The notes under the pieces were generated by a model. That model made no database searches. It was not told where the DNA came from and saw only the letters and a program-made list of their open reading frames with translations. From NCBI GenBank assembly GCA_963734025.1, contig CAVTFR010000011.1, positions 124,001 to 188,000 on the forward strand: a DNA stretch of 64,000 nucleotides. The letters are read 5' to 3'. The DNA is from JACVRW01 sp963734025. Lineage in GTDB: Bacteria; Actinomycetota; Thermoleophilia; Solirubrobacterales; Thermoleophilaceae. This document shows, one piece after another, positions 15,634-23,154 of the stretch; position 1 is the stretch's first letter, and every line of letters begins with the position of its first letter. A program made the translations under genes and the position numbers.

Positions 15634-15636
15634 ATT

Positions 15637-16611
15637 ATGTTTATGGCATACGCAAATCACGAGCGGACGACCGAGCCGGTGGCGATCGAGACGGTCGGGC
15701 TCGAGAAGTCCTACGGGGACCTGCACGTCCTCGGTTGCGTCGACGTGCGCGTGCCGCGCGGGAGCGTGTTTGCGCTGCTCGGCCCGAACGGCGCCGGCAA
15801 GACCACGATGGTCCGCATCCTCGCGACACTCAGCCGGCCCGATTCCGGCAGCGCGCGGGTGGACGGGCTCGACGTCGAGGCCGATGTTCACGCCGTCCGC
15901 CGTCGTATCAGCCTCACCGGCCAGTACGCGGCCCTGGACGAGCTCCAGACCGGCGAGGAGAACCTGCGCATGCTTGGGCGACTCGCGGGGCTCGGCCGGG
16001 CGGCCGCGATCGCCCGCGCGCGGGAGCTGCTCGCGCGCTTCGACCTCTCCGACGCCGGCGCTCGCAGGGTGGCGACCTACTCGGGCGGGATGCGCCGCCG
16101 CCTCGACCTCGCGGCGAGCCTCGTGAGCGAGCCGTCCGTGATCTTCCTGGACGAGCCCACGACCGGCCTCGACCCGCGCAGCCGGCAGGCTATGTGGGAG
16201 GTCGTCGGCGACCTGGCGGGCTCCGGGGTGACGGTCTTCCTCACCACCCAGTACCTCGAGGAGGCGGACCGGTTGGCCGACCGGATCGCGGTCCTCCACC
16301 ACGGCCGCATCGTCGCCGAGGGGCCGCCGGCGGAGCTCAAGCAGCGGGTCGCCGACCAGCGCCTCGAGCTCGTGCTCGCCGACCCGCGCGCGTTCGACGA
16401 GGCCGGGAGCGTCCTCGACGGCCGGGTGCTGACGCGCGAGCCCGAACGCCTCCTGATCACGGTGGCCACCGACGGCAGCGCTCCTCACGTCCGCGCGCTG
16501 CTCGACGAGGTCGACCCGGGCGGGAGCGCGGTAGAGAGCTTCTCGCTCCACAGCGCCACGCTCGACGAGGTCTTTCTGAGCCTCACCGGCGAGGAGGCCG
16601 GCGATGGGTGA
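15637..16611 (+). CDS. Daunorubicin-resistance-type ABC transporter ATP-binding protein
   Basis: 324 residues from ATG 15637; the in-frame ATG at 15616 lies inside the promoter, and 15643 is an alternative. Walker A GPNGAGKTT, signature YSGGMRRRLDLA, Walker B VIFLDEPTTGLDPRSR and the H-loop region FLTTQYLEEADRLADRI are all present. After residue 230 there is a DrrA-type C-terminal domain (LADPRAF and on). DrrA-like ATPases power export of hydrophobic drugs or lipids with a separate permease. The next gene overlaps by 8 nt and is that permease. It is controlled by the divergent TetR gene. Confidence 0.92.
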   Translation: MFMAYANHERTTEPVAIETVGLEKSYGDLHVLGCVDVRVPRGSVFALLGPNGAGKTTMVRILATLSRPDSGSARVDGLDVEADVHAVRRRISLTGQYAALDELQTGEENLRMLGRLAGLGRAAAIARARELLARFDLSDAGARRVATYSGGMRRRLDLAASLVSEPSVIFLDEPTTGLDPRSRQAMWEVVGDLAGSGVTVFLTTQYLEEADRLADRIAVLHHGRIVAEGPPAELKQRVADQRLELVLADPRAFDEAGSVLDGRVLTREPERLLITVATDGSAPHVRALLDEVDPGGSAVESFSLHSATLDEVFLSLTGEEAGDG

Positions 16612-17347
16612 CACGCTCACGCTCGCGGCGCGCGACATCCGCCTGTCGCTGCGCCAGCCCGACGCCCTGATCACCGCGCTGCTGCTGCCGGTGATGCTGA
16701 TGCTGCTCTTCGTCTACCTGTTCGGCGGCGCGATCGAGACCGGCACGGAGTACGTGACCTACGTGGTGCCCGGCGTGATCCTCCTGTGCGTCGGCTTCGG
16801 AGCGGCGACGACCGCCGTCAGCGTCAGCCACGACATGACGGGGCCGATCGTGGACAGACTGCGCGCGCTGGATGTGGGCGGGCCCGCCATTCTCGGCGGA
16901 CACGTGGCCGCGAGCGTCGCCCGCAATGCCGCGTCGACCGTGCTCGTGTTCGGTGTCGCGCTGCTGATCGGCTTCCGGCCGAGCACCGGCGCGCTCGACT
17001 GGGTCGCGGTGGCCGGGGTGCTGCTCGCGTACGCGCTCGCGCTGTCCTGGCTCGCGGCCGCGATCGGCCTGCTCGCGAGATCGCCCGAGGCAGCCAACGG
17101 CTTCACCTTCTTCGTCGCGTTCCTGCCGTACGCGAGCAGCGCCTTCGTGCCCGTGGACACCATGCCCTCGTGGGTCCAGGGCTTCGCCGAGCACCAGCCG
17201 GTCACACCGGTCACGGAGACCGTGCGGGCGCTGCTGCTGGGCGGCTCGGCAGGGACCGACGCCTGGCTCGCGCTCGCCTGGTGCGCCGGGATCCTGGCCG
17301 TGTCGGTAGCCGCGTCCGGCTTCCTCGTGCGCAGGCGGACGGACTGA
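16604..17347 (+). CDS. ABC-2 type permease (DrrB-like)
   Basis: 247 residues with six predicted membrane helices. The start overlaps the ATPase gene by 8 nt. DIRLSLRQPDALITALLLPVMLMLLF is the usual N-terminal ABC-2 pattern, followed by GGAIETGTEYVTYVVPGVILL and the family motif LPYASSAFVPVDTMPSWVQGFAEHQPVTPVTETVRALL, which is typical of drug-export DrrB/NodJ permeases. With the ATPase it would form an exporter of an antibiotic or other hydrophobic compound across the cytoplasmic membrane. Operon position and TetR control support this. Confidence 0.9.
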   Translation: MGDTLTLAARDIRLSLRQPDALITALLLPVMLMLLFVYLFGGAIETGTEYVTYVVPGVILLCVGFGAATTAVSVSHDMTGPIVDRLRALDVGGPAILGGHVAASVARNAASTVLVFGVALLIGFRPSTGALDWVAVAGVLLAYALALSWLAAAIGLLARSPEAANGFTFFVAFLPYASSAFVPVDTMPSWVQGFAEHQPVTPVTETVRALLLGGSAGTDAWLALAWCAGILAVSVAASGFLVRRRTD

Positions 17348-17368
17348 CGGCCCGATAGCCTCGCGGCC

Positions 17369-17776
17369 GTGGGTTTCCCGGCCGACGGCATGGAGCTGAC
17401 GCACATCCTGGTCGTCGGCGACATGGAGCGATCGCGCCGCTGGTACGAGGAGGTCCTGGGCGCCGAGCTTCAGCGCGAGTACGGCGGTGACTCGGCAGTC
17501 CTGCGCTTCCTCGGCGACTGGCTGCTGCTCGTGACCGGCGGCGGCCCCACGCCCGACAAGCCGGGCCTCAGCATGGCCGCGCCCGAGCGTCCCGCGGTCG
17601 TCGACCACTCCTTCACGATCCGCGTCCCCGACTGCCGGGCCGCCTACGACGACCTGCTCGGTCGCGGCGCGGAATTCATCACGCCGCCGCACGAGGACGG
17701 CGCCGAGATCCGCTGCTTCTTCCGCGATCCAGACGGCCACCTCTTCGAGATCAGCCAGTACGGCCCCGCCCGATAG
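17369..17776 (+). CDS. VOC family protein (glyoxalase/bleomycin resistance fold)
   Basis: 135 residues from GTG 17369, 7 nt after a TAGCCT box (an internal ATG at 17390 is an alternative). One VOC domain: MELTHILVVGDMERSRRWYEEVLGAEL with the first metal-ligand His, a middle His in VVDHSFTIRV, and the ending CFFRDPDGHLFEISQYG with the Glu ligand. The FxDPDGxxxE ending is typical of dioxygenase- or antibiotic-binding VOC proteins. The substrate is unknown. Its position after a drug exporter permits, but does not show, a resistance role. Confidence 0.82.
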   Translation: MGFPADGMELTHILVVGDMERSRRWYEEVLGAELQREYGGDSAVLRFLGDWLLLVTGGGPTPDKPGLSMAAPERPAVVDHSFTIRVPDCRAAYDDLLGRGAEFITPPHEDGAEIRCFFRDPDGHLFEISQYGPAR

Positions 17777-17807
17777 CCTCGCCGGCTCAACGAGCTAGGA
17801 GGCTGAC

Positions 17808-18245
17808 GTGGCGCGCGTGCTGTACACCGCGGAGGCGACGGTCACAGGCGGAAGGGCCGCGGGGCACGGCCGTACGGACGACGGGAAGCTGGAGGTCGAC
17901 CTTCGCCTGCCGGAGGAGATGGGCGGCGACGGCGGCGGGACCAATCCCGAGCAGCTCTTTGCCGTCGGCTTCGCGTCCTGTTTCGAGAGCGCCATCGGCG
18001 TCATCGGCCGGCGCCAGAAGGCAGAGGTCGACGACGTCTCGGTCCACAGCAAGGTGAGCCTCCTGCCGACCGAGGAGCGCGGCTTCAAGCTGGCCGTCGA
18101 GCTCGCCGTGACGCTGCCACAGGTCGAGGATGCCGACCAGGCGGCCGCGATCGTCGCGGCCGCGCACAAGGTCTGCCCCTACTCGAACGCGACCCGCGGC
18201 AACGTCGACGTCAAGCTGACGGTGAACGGGCGGGCTGTGGAGTAG
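17808..18245 (+). CDS. ohr: Organic hydroperoxide resistance protein (Ohr/OsmC family)
   Basis: 145 residues with AGGAGG 8 nt before the start. The two redox cysteines are in FASCFESAIG (about residue 62) and HKVCPYSNA (about 126), spaced as in Ohr. The N-terminal part has the Ohr pattern (VLYTAEATVTGGRAAGHGR) and NPEQLFAVGFASCF. Ohr reduces organic hydroperoxides using lipoylated partners. Its usual regulator OhrR (MarR family) is not seen nearby. It is convergent with a VOC gene across a shared terminator. Confidence 0.92.
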   Translation: MARVLYTAEATVTGGRAAGHGRTDDGKLEVDLRLPEEMGGDGGGTNPEQLFAVGFASCFESAIGVIGRRQKAEVDDVSVHSKVSLLPTEERGFKLAVELAVTLPQVEDADQAAAIVAAAHKVCPYSNATRGNVDVKLTVNGRAVE

Positions 18246-18261
18246 GGCGGCCCAGCCCTAC
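18242..18261. terminator. Bidirectional hairpin between convergent genes
   Basis: A perfect 7-bp stem GTAGGGC/GCCCTAC (18242-18248 and 18255-18261) with a 6-nt loop. Its arms include the stop codons of both convergent genes (TAG at 18243-18245 and at 18260-18258), so one structure could end both transcripts. Confidence 0.5.
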
Positions 18262-18692
18262 AACAAGCCCTTGTCGCGTAGCTCGCCCAGAGCCCGCCCG
18301 GACTTCTCCAGCCCCTCCAGCCCCATCCCGTGTAGCACGCTCTCCGTCTTCGAGAACTGAATCGCGCCGTACTCGACCACCTGGACGCGGTTGCCCCACG
18401 GGTCCCGGAAGTCGAGGCCGCGGCCGCCCAGGATCTCCGCTCCGATCTCCTCCAGCCGCCGGCGCACCGCTTTACGGTCGTCGACGACCAGCCCGAAGTG
18501 ACGCTCGCGGTCGGGCGCACCCGGCGCTGCGCTCTCGGCGAGCACCAGGAACTGATCGCCCATGTCGATGAACGCCATGCCTGGTACGCGGCCGCGCAGC
18601 TCGAACTCGAACACGCGCCCGTAGAAGTCGAGTGCCTCGACCAGGTCCGTGACCTCGAGGACGAGGTGGTTTATGCCCACGAGCCGCGGCAC
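18258..18692 (-). CDS. VOC family protein
   Basis: 144 residues from GTG 18692, supported by a TATGCT box 6 nt upstream; GTG 18680 is the alternative. The VOC fold shows GINHLVLEVTDLVEALDFYGRVF with the first metal His, HFGLVVDD with the second, and the ending FRDPWGNRVQVVEYG with the Glu position. A C-terminal extension of about 30 residues (GMGLEGLEKSGRALGELRDKGLL) looks helical and is not part of the fold. It could be a dioxygenase or glyoxalase-like enzyme; the substrate is unknown. It is divergent from ccmA. Confidence 0.8.
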   Translation of the reverse strand: MPRLVGINHLVLEVTDLVEALDFYGRVFEFELRGRVPGMAFIDMGDQFLVLAESAAPGAPDRERHFGLVVDDRKAVRRRLEEIGAEILGGRGLDFRDPWGNRVQVVEYGAIQFSKTESVLHGMGLEGLEKSGRALGELRDKGLL

Positions 18693-18698
18693 CGGCTC

Positions 18699-18708
18699 AG
18701 CATAGGCT
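18699..18708. promoter_or_regulatory. Overlapping divergent -10 boxes (VOC / ccmA)
   Basis: AGCATAGGCT reads TATGCT on the reverse strand and TAGGCT on the forward strand, sharing one TA step, exactly as at 2725-2734. The distances to the starts are 6 nt (GTG 18692) and 8 nt (ATG 18717); the whole spacer is 24 bp. Confidence 0.55.
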
Positions 18709-18716
18709 TCGCCGCC

Positions 18717-19367
18717 ATGGAACCGGCGATCGAGCTCGACGGTCTCGAGCGCCGTTACGGCGAGCGGCTCGCCCTCTCCGGCATCACGGTGAGCGTCCCG
18801 CCCGGCGCCACGCTCGCCGTGCTCGGCGCCAACGGCGCCGGCAAGACGACGCTGCTGCGCGTGCTCGCCGGGCTGCTGCGCCCGCACGGCGGGACGGCGC
18901 GCGTGCTGGGCGCGGAGCTGCCGCGCGAGCGCTGGAAGGTGCCCGGCAAGGTCGGCTACCTGGGCCACGAGCCGCTCCTCTACCGCGAGCTGAGCGGGCG
19001 CGAGAACCTGCGCTACCACGCCGCGCTGCACCGCACCGGCGCCGAGCGCGTGGAGGAGGTGCTCGCCGCGGTCGGCATGCACGCTCGCGCGGACGAGCCG
19101 GTGCGTGACCTCTCGCGCGGCATGGTGCAGCGGCTGGCCGCGGCACGGGCGGTCCTGCACGAGCCGGAGCTGCTGCTGCTCGACGAACCGCGCGCGAACC
19201 TCGACCCGGCCGCCGCAGAGCGGCTCGAGCCGTTGATCGGCCGCGCGTCGGGCCGCACGCGCGTGCTCGTCAGCCACGACGTCGAGGGGGCGCTCGCCGA
19301 GTCGGACCTCGCGCTCGGGCTCAAGGGAGGCCGGCCCGCCCCGGCCGACCGGGAGCTCTACCGGTGA
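18717..19367 (+). CDS. ccmA: Heme exporter ATP-binding protein CcmA
   Basis: 216 residues from ATG 18717. It has Walker A GANGAGKTT, the signature region DLSRGMVQRLAAARA (a shortened LSRGM signature typical of CcmA), Walker B LLLLDEPRANLDP, and the switch His in VSHDVEG. It is short, as CcmA proteins are. With CcmB and CcmC it forms the ABC complex that releases heme from CcmC onto CcmE during cytochrome c maturation. It overlaps ccmB by 4 nt and heads the unit ccmABCD-hemA-hemC. No ccmE, ccmF or ccmH is in the window. Confidence 0.9.
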   Translation: MEPAIELDGLERRYGERLALSGITVSVPPGATLAVLGANGAGKTTLLRVLAGLLRPHGGTARVLGAELPRERWKVPGKVGYLGHEPLLYRELSGRENLRYHAALHRTGAERVEEVLAAVGMHARADEPVRDLSRGMVQRLAAARAVLHEPELLLLDEPRANLDPAAAERLEPLIGRASGRTRVLVSHDVEGALAESDLALGLKGGRPAPADRELYR

Positions 19368-20038
19368 TCGCCGCCGCGCGGGCGATAGCCCGCAAGGACC
19401 TGCGCATCGAGTGGCGCACGAAGGAGTCGGTGCCGGCGATGACGCTCTTCACGATCACCGTCTACGTGCTCTTCCACTTCGGGCTCGACCGCGACTCGCT
19501 CGACGGCGAGCTCGCCTCCGGGGTGCTCTGGGTGACTGTGCTGCTCGCCGCCGTGATCGGCGTTTCGCGGCTGTTCGCGGCCGAGCGCGAGCAGGGCGGG
19601 ATCGAGGGGCTGCTGCTGGCGCCGGTCGACCGCACCGCGCTGTTCGTAGCCAAGGCAGCCGTGCTGTTCCTCTACCTGTGCCTGGTCGAGCTCGTGGCGG
19701 TGCCGGCGTTCGCGCTGCTGCTGCTCGGCCCGGACCTCGGCGACGCCTTTCCCGAGCTGCTCGCGATCCTGCTGCTCGGCAACCTCGGTATCGCGGCGGT
19801 CGGGGCGCTCGTCTCCGCGCTCGCTGCGGAAACACGCGCGCGCGAGCTGATCGTGCCCCTGCTCCTACTGCCTTTGCTCGTCCCGCTCCTCATCTCGTGC
19901 GCGCAGGCGACCGAGCCCCTCTTGCGCCAGGAGGCCGGCCCGGAGGACCTCGCCCGCTGGCTGGGGCTCCTCAGTCTTTACGATGTGGTCTTCGTGCTTG
20001 TCTCCGTTGCCGTCTTCGACTTCCTGCTCGAGGACTGA
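19364..20038 (+). CDS. ccmB: Heme exporter permease CcmB
   Basis: 224 residues from GTG 19364. About six membrane helices; N-terminal ARKDLRIEWRTKESVPAMTLF and the conserved cytoplasmic EREQGGIEGLLLAPVDR (the CcmB motif) are clear, and PLLLLPLLVPLLISCAQATEP marks the late helix. CcmB is the membrane half of the CcmAB ATPase in system I cytochrome c maturation. Its TGA overlaps the ATG of ccmC. Confidence 0.9.
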   Translation: MIAAARAIARKDLRIEWRTKESVPAMTLFTITVYVLFHFGLDRDSLDGELASGVLWVTVLLAAVIGVSRLFAAEREQGGIEGLLLAPVDRTALFVAKAAVLFLYLCLVELVAVPAFALLLLGPDLGDAFPELLAILLLGNLGIAAVGALVSALAAETRARELIVPLLLLPLLVPLLISCAQATEPLLRQEAGPEDLARWLGLLSLYDVVFVLVSVAVFDFLLED

Positions 20039-20724
20039 TGTATTCGAAGGGCCTCGTCCCGCTCGCCTGGGCCAGCGCCGTGACGCTCACGGCGGCGTTC
20101 TCGCTCGTCTTCTTCTACGCGCCGCTCGACGCCGACCAGGGCTTCGTCCAGAAGATCTTCTACGTGCACGTGCCGATGGCGATCGTGGCGCTGGGCGGCT
20201 TCGTGGCCGGCGGCATCATGGCGATCAAGCACCTGCGCAGCGGCGACCGCTCGTGGGACATGCGCTCCTACGTCGCCATCCACCTGTCGATCATCCTGGG
20301 CTTCGGCGTGCTCGCCACGGGCGCGATCTGGGCCAAGGCGTCCTGGGGCCACTGGTGGGTGTGGGACGAGCCCGTGCTCGTCTCGTTCCTCGTCGTCGTG
20401 CTCCTCTACTGCGTCTACTACCCGCTGCGCTTCTCGATCGAGGACCCGGACCGCCAGGCGCGCTACTCGTCGGTGTTCGCGATCGCCGCCGGCGCCTTCG
20501 TCCCGCTCAACTTCATCGCCGTGCGCCTCGCCGAGGCGTACACCCACCCGCGCGTGCTCTCGCAGACGGGCGGCGACCTGCCGGGCGAGATGCGGCTCAC
20601 CTTCCTGGTGGCGCTGCTCGGCATGACGCTCCTCTTTGTCACTCTGTGGAAGCTCGAGTTGACCGCCAAGAACGCATCCATGCAACTGAAGAAGCTGAGG
20701 AACCGTGCCCGCGTTGCCGCTTGA
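20038..20724 (+). CDS. ccmC: Heme exporter / heme-handling protein CcmC
   Basis: 228 residues from ATG 20038 (TGATG overlap with ccmB). Six membrane helices, two conserved histidines flanking the heme site (FYVHVPMAIVALG near residue 42 and the later EAYTHPRVLSQ), and the tryptophan-rich WWD motif WGHWWVWDEP (about 101-110), which holds heme on the outer face of the membrane. CcmC passes heme to CcmE. The WWD motif ends DEPVL rather than the usual DARLT. It overlaps ccmD by 20 nt. Confidence 0.9.
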   Translation: MYSKGLVPLAWASAVTLTAAFSLVFFYAPLDADQGFVQKIFYVHVPMAIVALGGFVAGGIMAIKHLRSGDRSWDMRSYVAIHLSIILGFGVLATGAIWAKASWGHWWVWDEPVLVSFLVVVLLYCVYYPLRFSIEDPDRQARYSSVFAIAAGAFVPLNFIAVRLAEAYTHPRVLSQTGGDLPGEMRLTFLVALLGMTLLFVTLWKLELTAKNASMQLKKLRNRARVAA

Positions 20725-20860
20725 CGAAGCCGGGAAGTACGTCGCCGGCGCGTACGTCGTGTTCGTCGCGCTGATCCTCGTCTACGTGGCGATCATCGGC
20801 GCCAAGATCGCCCGCATCGACCGCGAGATCGGCGAGCTGGCCGCAGAGGACGACGAGTGA
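20705..20860 (+). CDS. ccmD: CcmD-like small membrane protein
   Basis: 51 residues from GTG 20705 overlapping the end of ccmC. A short N-terminal segment (VPALPLDEAGKYVAGAYVVF) runs into one membrane helix (to YVAIIGAKIA), then a charged tail with EIGELAAEDDE. The topology, the YV/Y-rich start of the helix and the place after ccmC are those of CcmD, which stabilises CcmC-CcmE. Its TGA overlaps the GTG of hemA (GTGA), which argues strongly that it is translated. Confidence 0.85.
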   Translation: MPALPLDEAGKYVAGAYVVFVALILVYVAIIGAKIARIDREIGELAAEDDE

Positions 20861-22200
20861 CCGGCGAGCTGCTGGCGCTCGGCGCCAACCACAAGACGGC
20901 GCCGCTGCCGCTGCGCGAGAAGCTCGCGCTCCCCGACGGGCGCGCCTCGCGCGTGCTGGCCGAGCTCGTCGAGCAGGAGGCGGTCCACGAGGCGGTCGCG
21001 ATCTCGACCTGCAACCGCACCGAGCTCTACCTGATGACGGCCGACCCGGTCGAGGCGGAGAACATCGCGCTTGGGATCCTCTCGCGCCAGGCCGGGCTGC
21101 GCCTGACCGAGCTGCTCGGCGCGATCTACTCGCTGCGCGGCGAGGAGGCCGTCGAGCACCTCTTCTCCGTGACCGCCGGGCTCGACTCGATGATCGTCGG
21201 CGAGGCCGAGGTCCAGGGCCAGATCAAGCGCGCCTACGAGCTTGCCCTGGTGGAGGGCGTGACCGGCCCGGTCTCGAACCGGCTCTTCCGTGACGCGCTC
21301 GCGACCGGCAAGCGCGTGCGCAGCGAGACCGGCGTGTCGCGCTCGAACGTGTCCGTGTCCTCGGTCGCCGTGCAGCTGGCGGCGGAGTTCCTCGGCAGCC
21401 TCGAGGACAAGCGCGTGCTCGTCGTCGGCGCCGGCGAGAACGCGGAGCTGACCGCCCGGGCGCTCTCGGAGCGCGGCGTGGAGGCGCTCTTCGTCGCGAA
21501 CCGGCGCTACGACCGCGCACTCGGCCTGGCGCAGCGCTTCGGCGGCCGCGCGGTGTCGTTCGACGACATGCCGAGCGAGCTCGAAGAAGCGGACATCGTC
21601 GTCTGCTCGACCGGCGCGCCGCACCAGATCATGGGCCGCGCGGAGCTCGAGTTCGTGGCGGCGTCGCGCATGGGCCGGCCGCTCGTGCTGCTCGACCTCG
21701 CCGTGCCGCGGGACATCGACCCCGGCGTGCGCGACTGCCCCGGAATCGCCCTCTACGACATGGACGACCTGCAGCAGGCGGTGAGCCGCAACATGAGCGT
21801 GCGCGAGAGCGAGGCCGACGAAGCGCGCGCGCTCGTGCGCGAGGAGGTCGAGCGCTTCCGCGGCTGGCTGTCCGCGCTCGACGTCGTGCCGACCATCTCC
21901 GCGCTGCGCCGCCGCGGCGACGAGATCGTCGAGCAGGTGCTACGCGAGAACGAGTCGGCCTGGGAGTCGCTCAGCGCTGCCGACCGCGAGCGGCTCGGGG
22001 TCATGGCCCGCGCCGTCGTGAACCGGCTGCTGCACGAGCCCACCCTGCGGCTCAAGGGGTCGGTCGGCGAGGGCGCTTCCTACCGCTACGTGAACGCCCT
22101 CCACGAGCTGTTCGGCCTCGAAGCCGCCCTGGCGCCGCACGAGGAGGCGCCCACGGCAGTTACGCGGCTCGACGCCGCCCGCCGCAGCCGCGGCCGGTGA
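20857..22200 (+). CDS. hemA: Glutamyl-tRNA reductase
   Basis: 447 residues from GTG 20857. The catalytic Cys is in ISTCNRTELYL (about residue 51), preceded by GANHKTAPLPLREKL. GLDSMIVGEAEVQGQIK, the NADPH fold start VLVVGAGENAEL and CSTGAPHQI are typical, and the dimerisation helices include VPTISALRRRGDEI and HEPTLRLK. The enzyme makes glutamate-1-semialdehyde from glutamyl-tRNA, the first step of C5 tetrapyrrole synthesis. It sits between ccmD and hemC with 4-nt overlaps, tying heme synthesis to heme export. Confidence 0.96.
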   Translation: MTGELLALGANHKTAPLPLREKLALPDGRASRVLAELVEQEAVHEAVAISTCNRTELYLMTADPVEAENIALGILSRQAGLRLTELLGAIYSLRGEEAVEHLFSVTAGLDSMIVGEAEVQGQIKRAYELALVEGVTGPVSNRLFRDALATGKRVRSETGVSRSNVSVSSVAVQLAAEFLGSLEDKRVLVVGAGENAELTARALSERGVEALFVANRRYDRALGLAQRFGGRAVSFDDMPSELEEADIVVCSTGAPHQIMGRAELEFVAASRMGRPLVLLDLAVPRDIDPGVRDCPGIALYDMDDLQQAVSRNMSVRESEADEARALVREEVERFRGWLSALDVVPTISALRRRGDEIVEQVLRENESAWESLSAADRERLGVMARAVVNRLLHEPTLRLKGSVGEGASYRYVNALHELFGLEAALAPHEEAPTAVTRLDAARRSRGR

Positions 22201-23099
22201 CGATCCGGCTGGGGACACGCCGCAGCGCGCTTGCCCTCGCCCAGGCAAGCTGGGTGGCCGAGCGCCTCGACGACGAGGTCGAGCTCGTCCCGATCCGGAC
22301 CTCGGGCGACGAGCGCGCGCGGGTCACGCCGGTGACCTCGGACAAGACGCGCTTCGTCAAGGAGATCGAGGAGGCGCTCGTCGCCGGCGAGATCGACCTC
22401 GCGGTCCACTCCGCCAAGGACGTCCCCGGTGACCTGCCGGACGGGCTTCGGATCGTCGGGGTGCCGGAGCGCGCCGACGCGCGCGACGCGCTCTGCGGCG
22501 TCGCCTCGCTCGGCGAGCTGGCCGAGGGCGCCGTCGTCGGCACCGCGAGCGTGCGCCGGCGCGCCGCCCTGCTCGCCCTACGCCCCGACCTGCGCATCCA
22601 CGAGCTGCGCGGAAACGTGGACACGCGGCTGCGCCGGCTCGACGAGGGCTCCTACGACGCCATTGTCCTGGCGCGCGCCGGCCTGGCCCGGCTCGGGCGC
22701 GAGAACAGCGGCGCGCCACTCGACGAACTGGTGCCCGCGCCCGGGCAGGGCTGCCTCGCGCTCGAGGCCCGCGCGGACGACTCCCGCGCCGCCGCCGCGG
22801 CCGGCGGGCTCACCGACACGGCTGCGCTCAGCGCGCTCACCGCCGAGCGCGCATTGGTCGCCGCGCTCGGCGCCACCTGCAACACGCCCGTGGGCGCCCA
22901 CGCCGCGCCGCTCGCCGACGCGCTGCGCCTGACCGCGTTCGTGGGCCTGCCGGACGGGTCGCTCTGGATACGCGACGCACTCGAGGGCCCGGCCGCCGAC
23001 CCGGGCGCACTCGGCGCCGAGGTCGCGGAGCGCCTGAACGCCGCCGGCGCGGCCGAGCTGCTGGCCGCCGCCGAGCTCGACGCCGCGAGCCCGCGATGA
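22197..23099 (+). CDS. hemC: Porphobilinogen deaminase (hydroxymethylbilane synthase)
   Basis: 300 residues from GTG 22197. Features: LGTRRSALALAQASWVAERL at the N-terminus, DLAVHSAKDVPGDLP with the catalytic Asp, the arginine-rich VGTASVRRRAALL, RGNVDTRLRRLDEG, and the cofactor-binding Cys in GATCNTPVGAHA (about 224). It polymerises four porphobilinogens to hydroxymethylbilane. HemD activity comes from the CobA-HemD fusion at 25.7 kb; hemB is not in the window. It overlaps hemA by 4 nt. Confidence 0.95.
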   Translation: MTIRLGTRRSALALAQASWVAERLDDEVELVPIRTSGDERARVTPVTSDKTRFVKEIEEALVAGEIDLAVHSAKDVPGDLPDGLRIVGVPERADARDALCGVASLGELAEGAVVGTASVRRRAALLALRPDLRIHELRGNVDTRLRRLDEGSYDAIVLARAGLARLGRENSGAPLDELVPAPGQGCLALEARADDSRAAAAAGGLTDTAALSALTAERALVAALGATCNTPVGAHAAPLADALRLTAFVGLPDGSLWIRDALEGPAADPGALGAEVAERLNAAGAAELLAAAELDAASPR

Positions 23100-23154
23100 G
23101 TTTTCGGCCCGGACCCGGTCGTACGGGGGAGAGCCACTAGATGGAGGACCTTCC

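Noticed and set aside
16583..17740. A 385-codon reverse frame across the exporter permease
   Set aside because: His/Arg/Glu-rich shadow antisense to a clear ABC-2 permease and a VOC gene.
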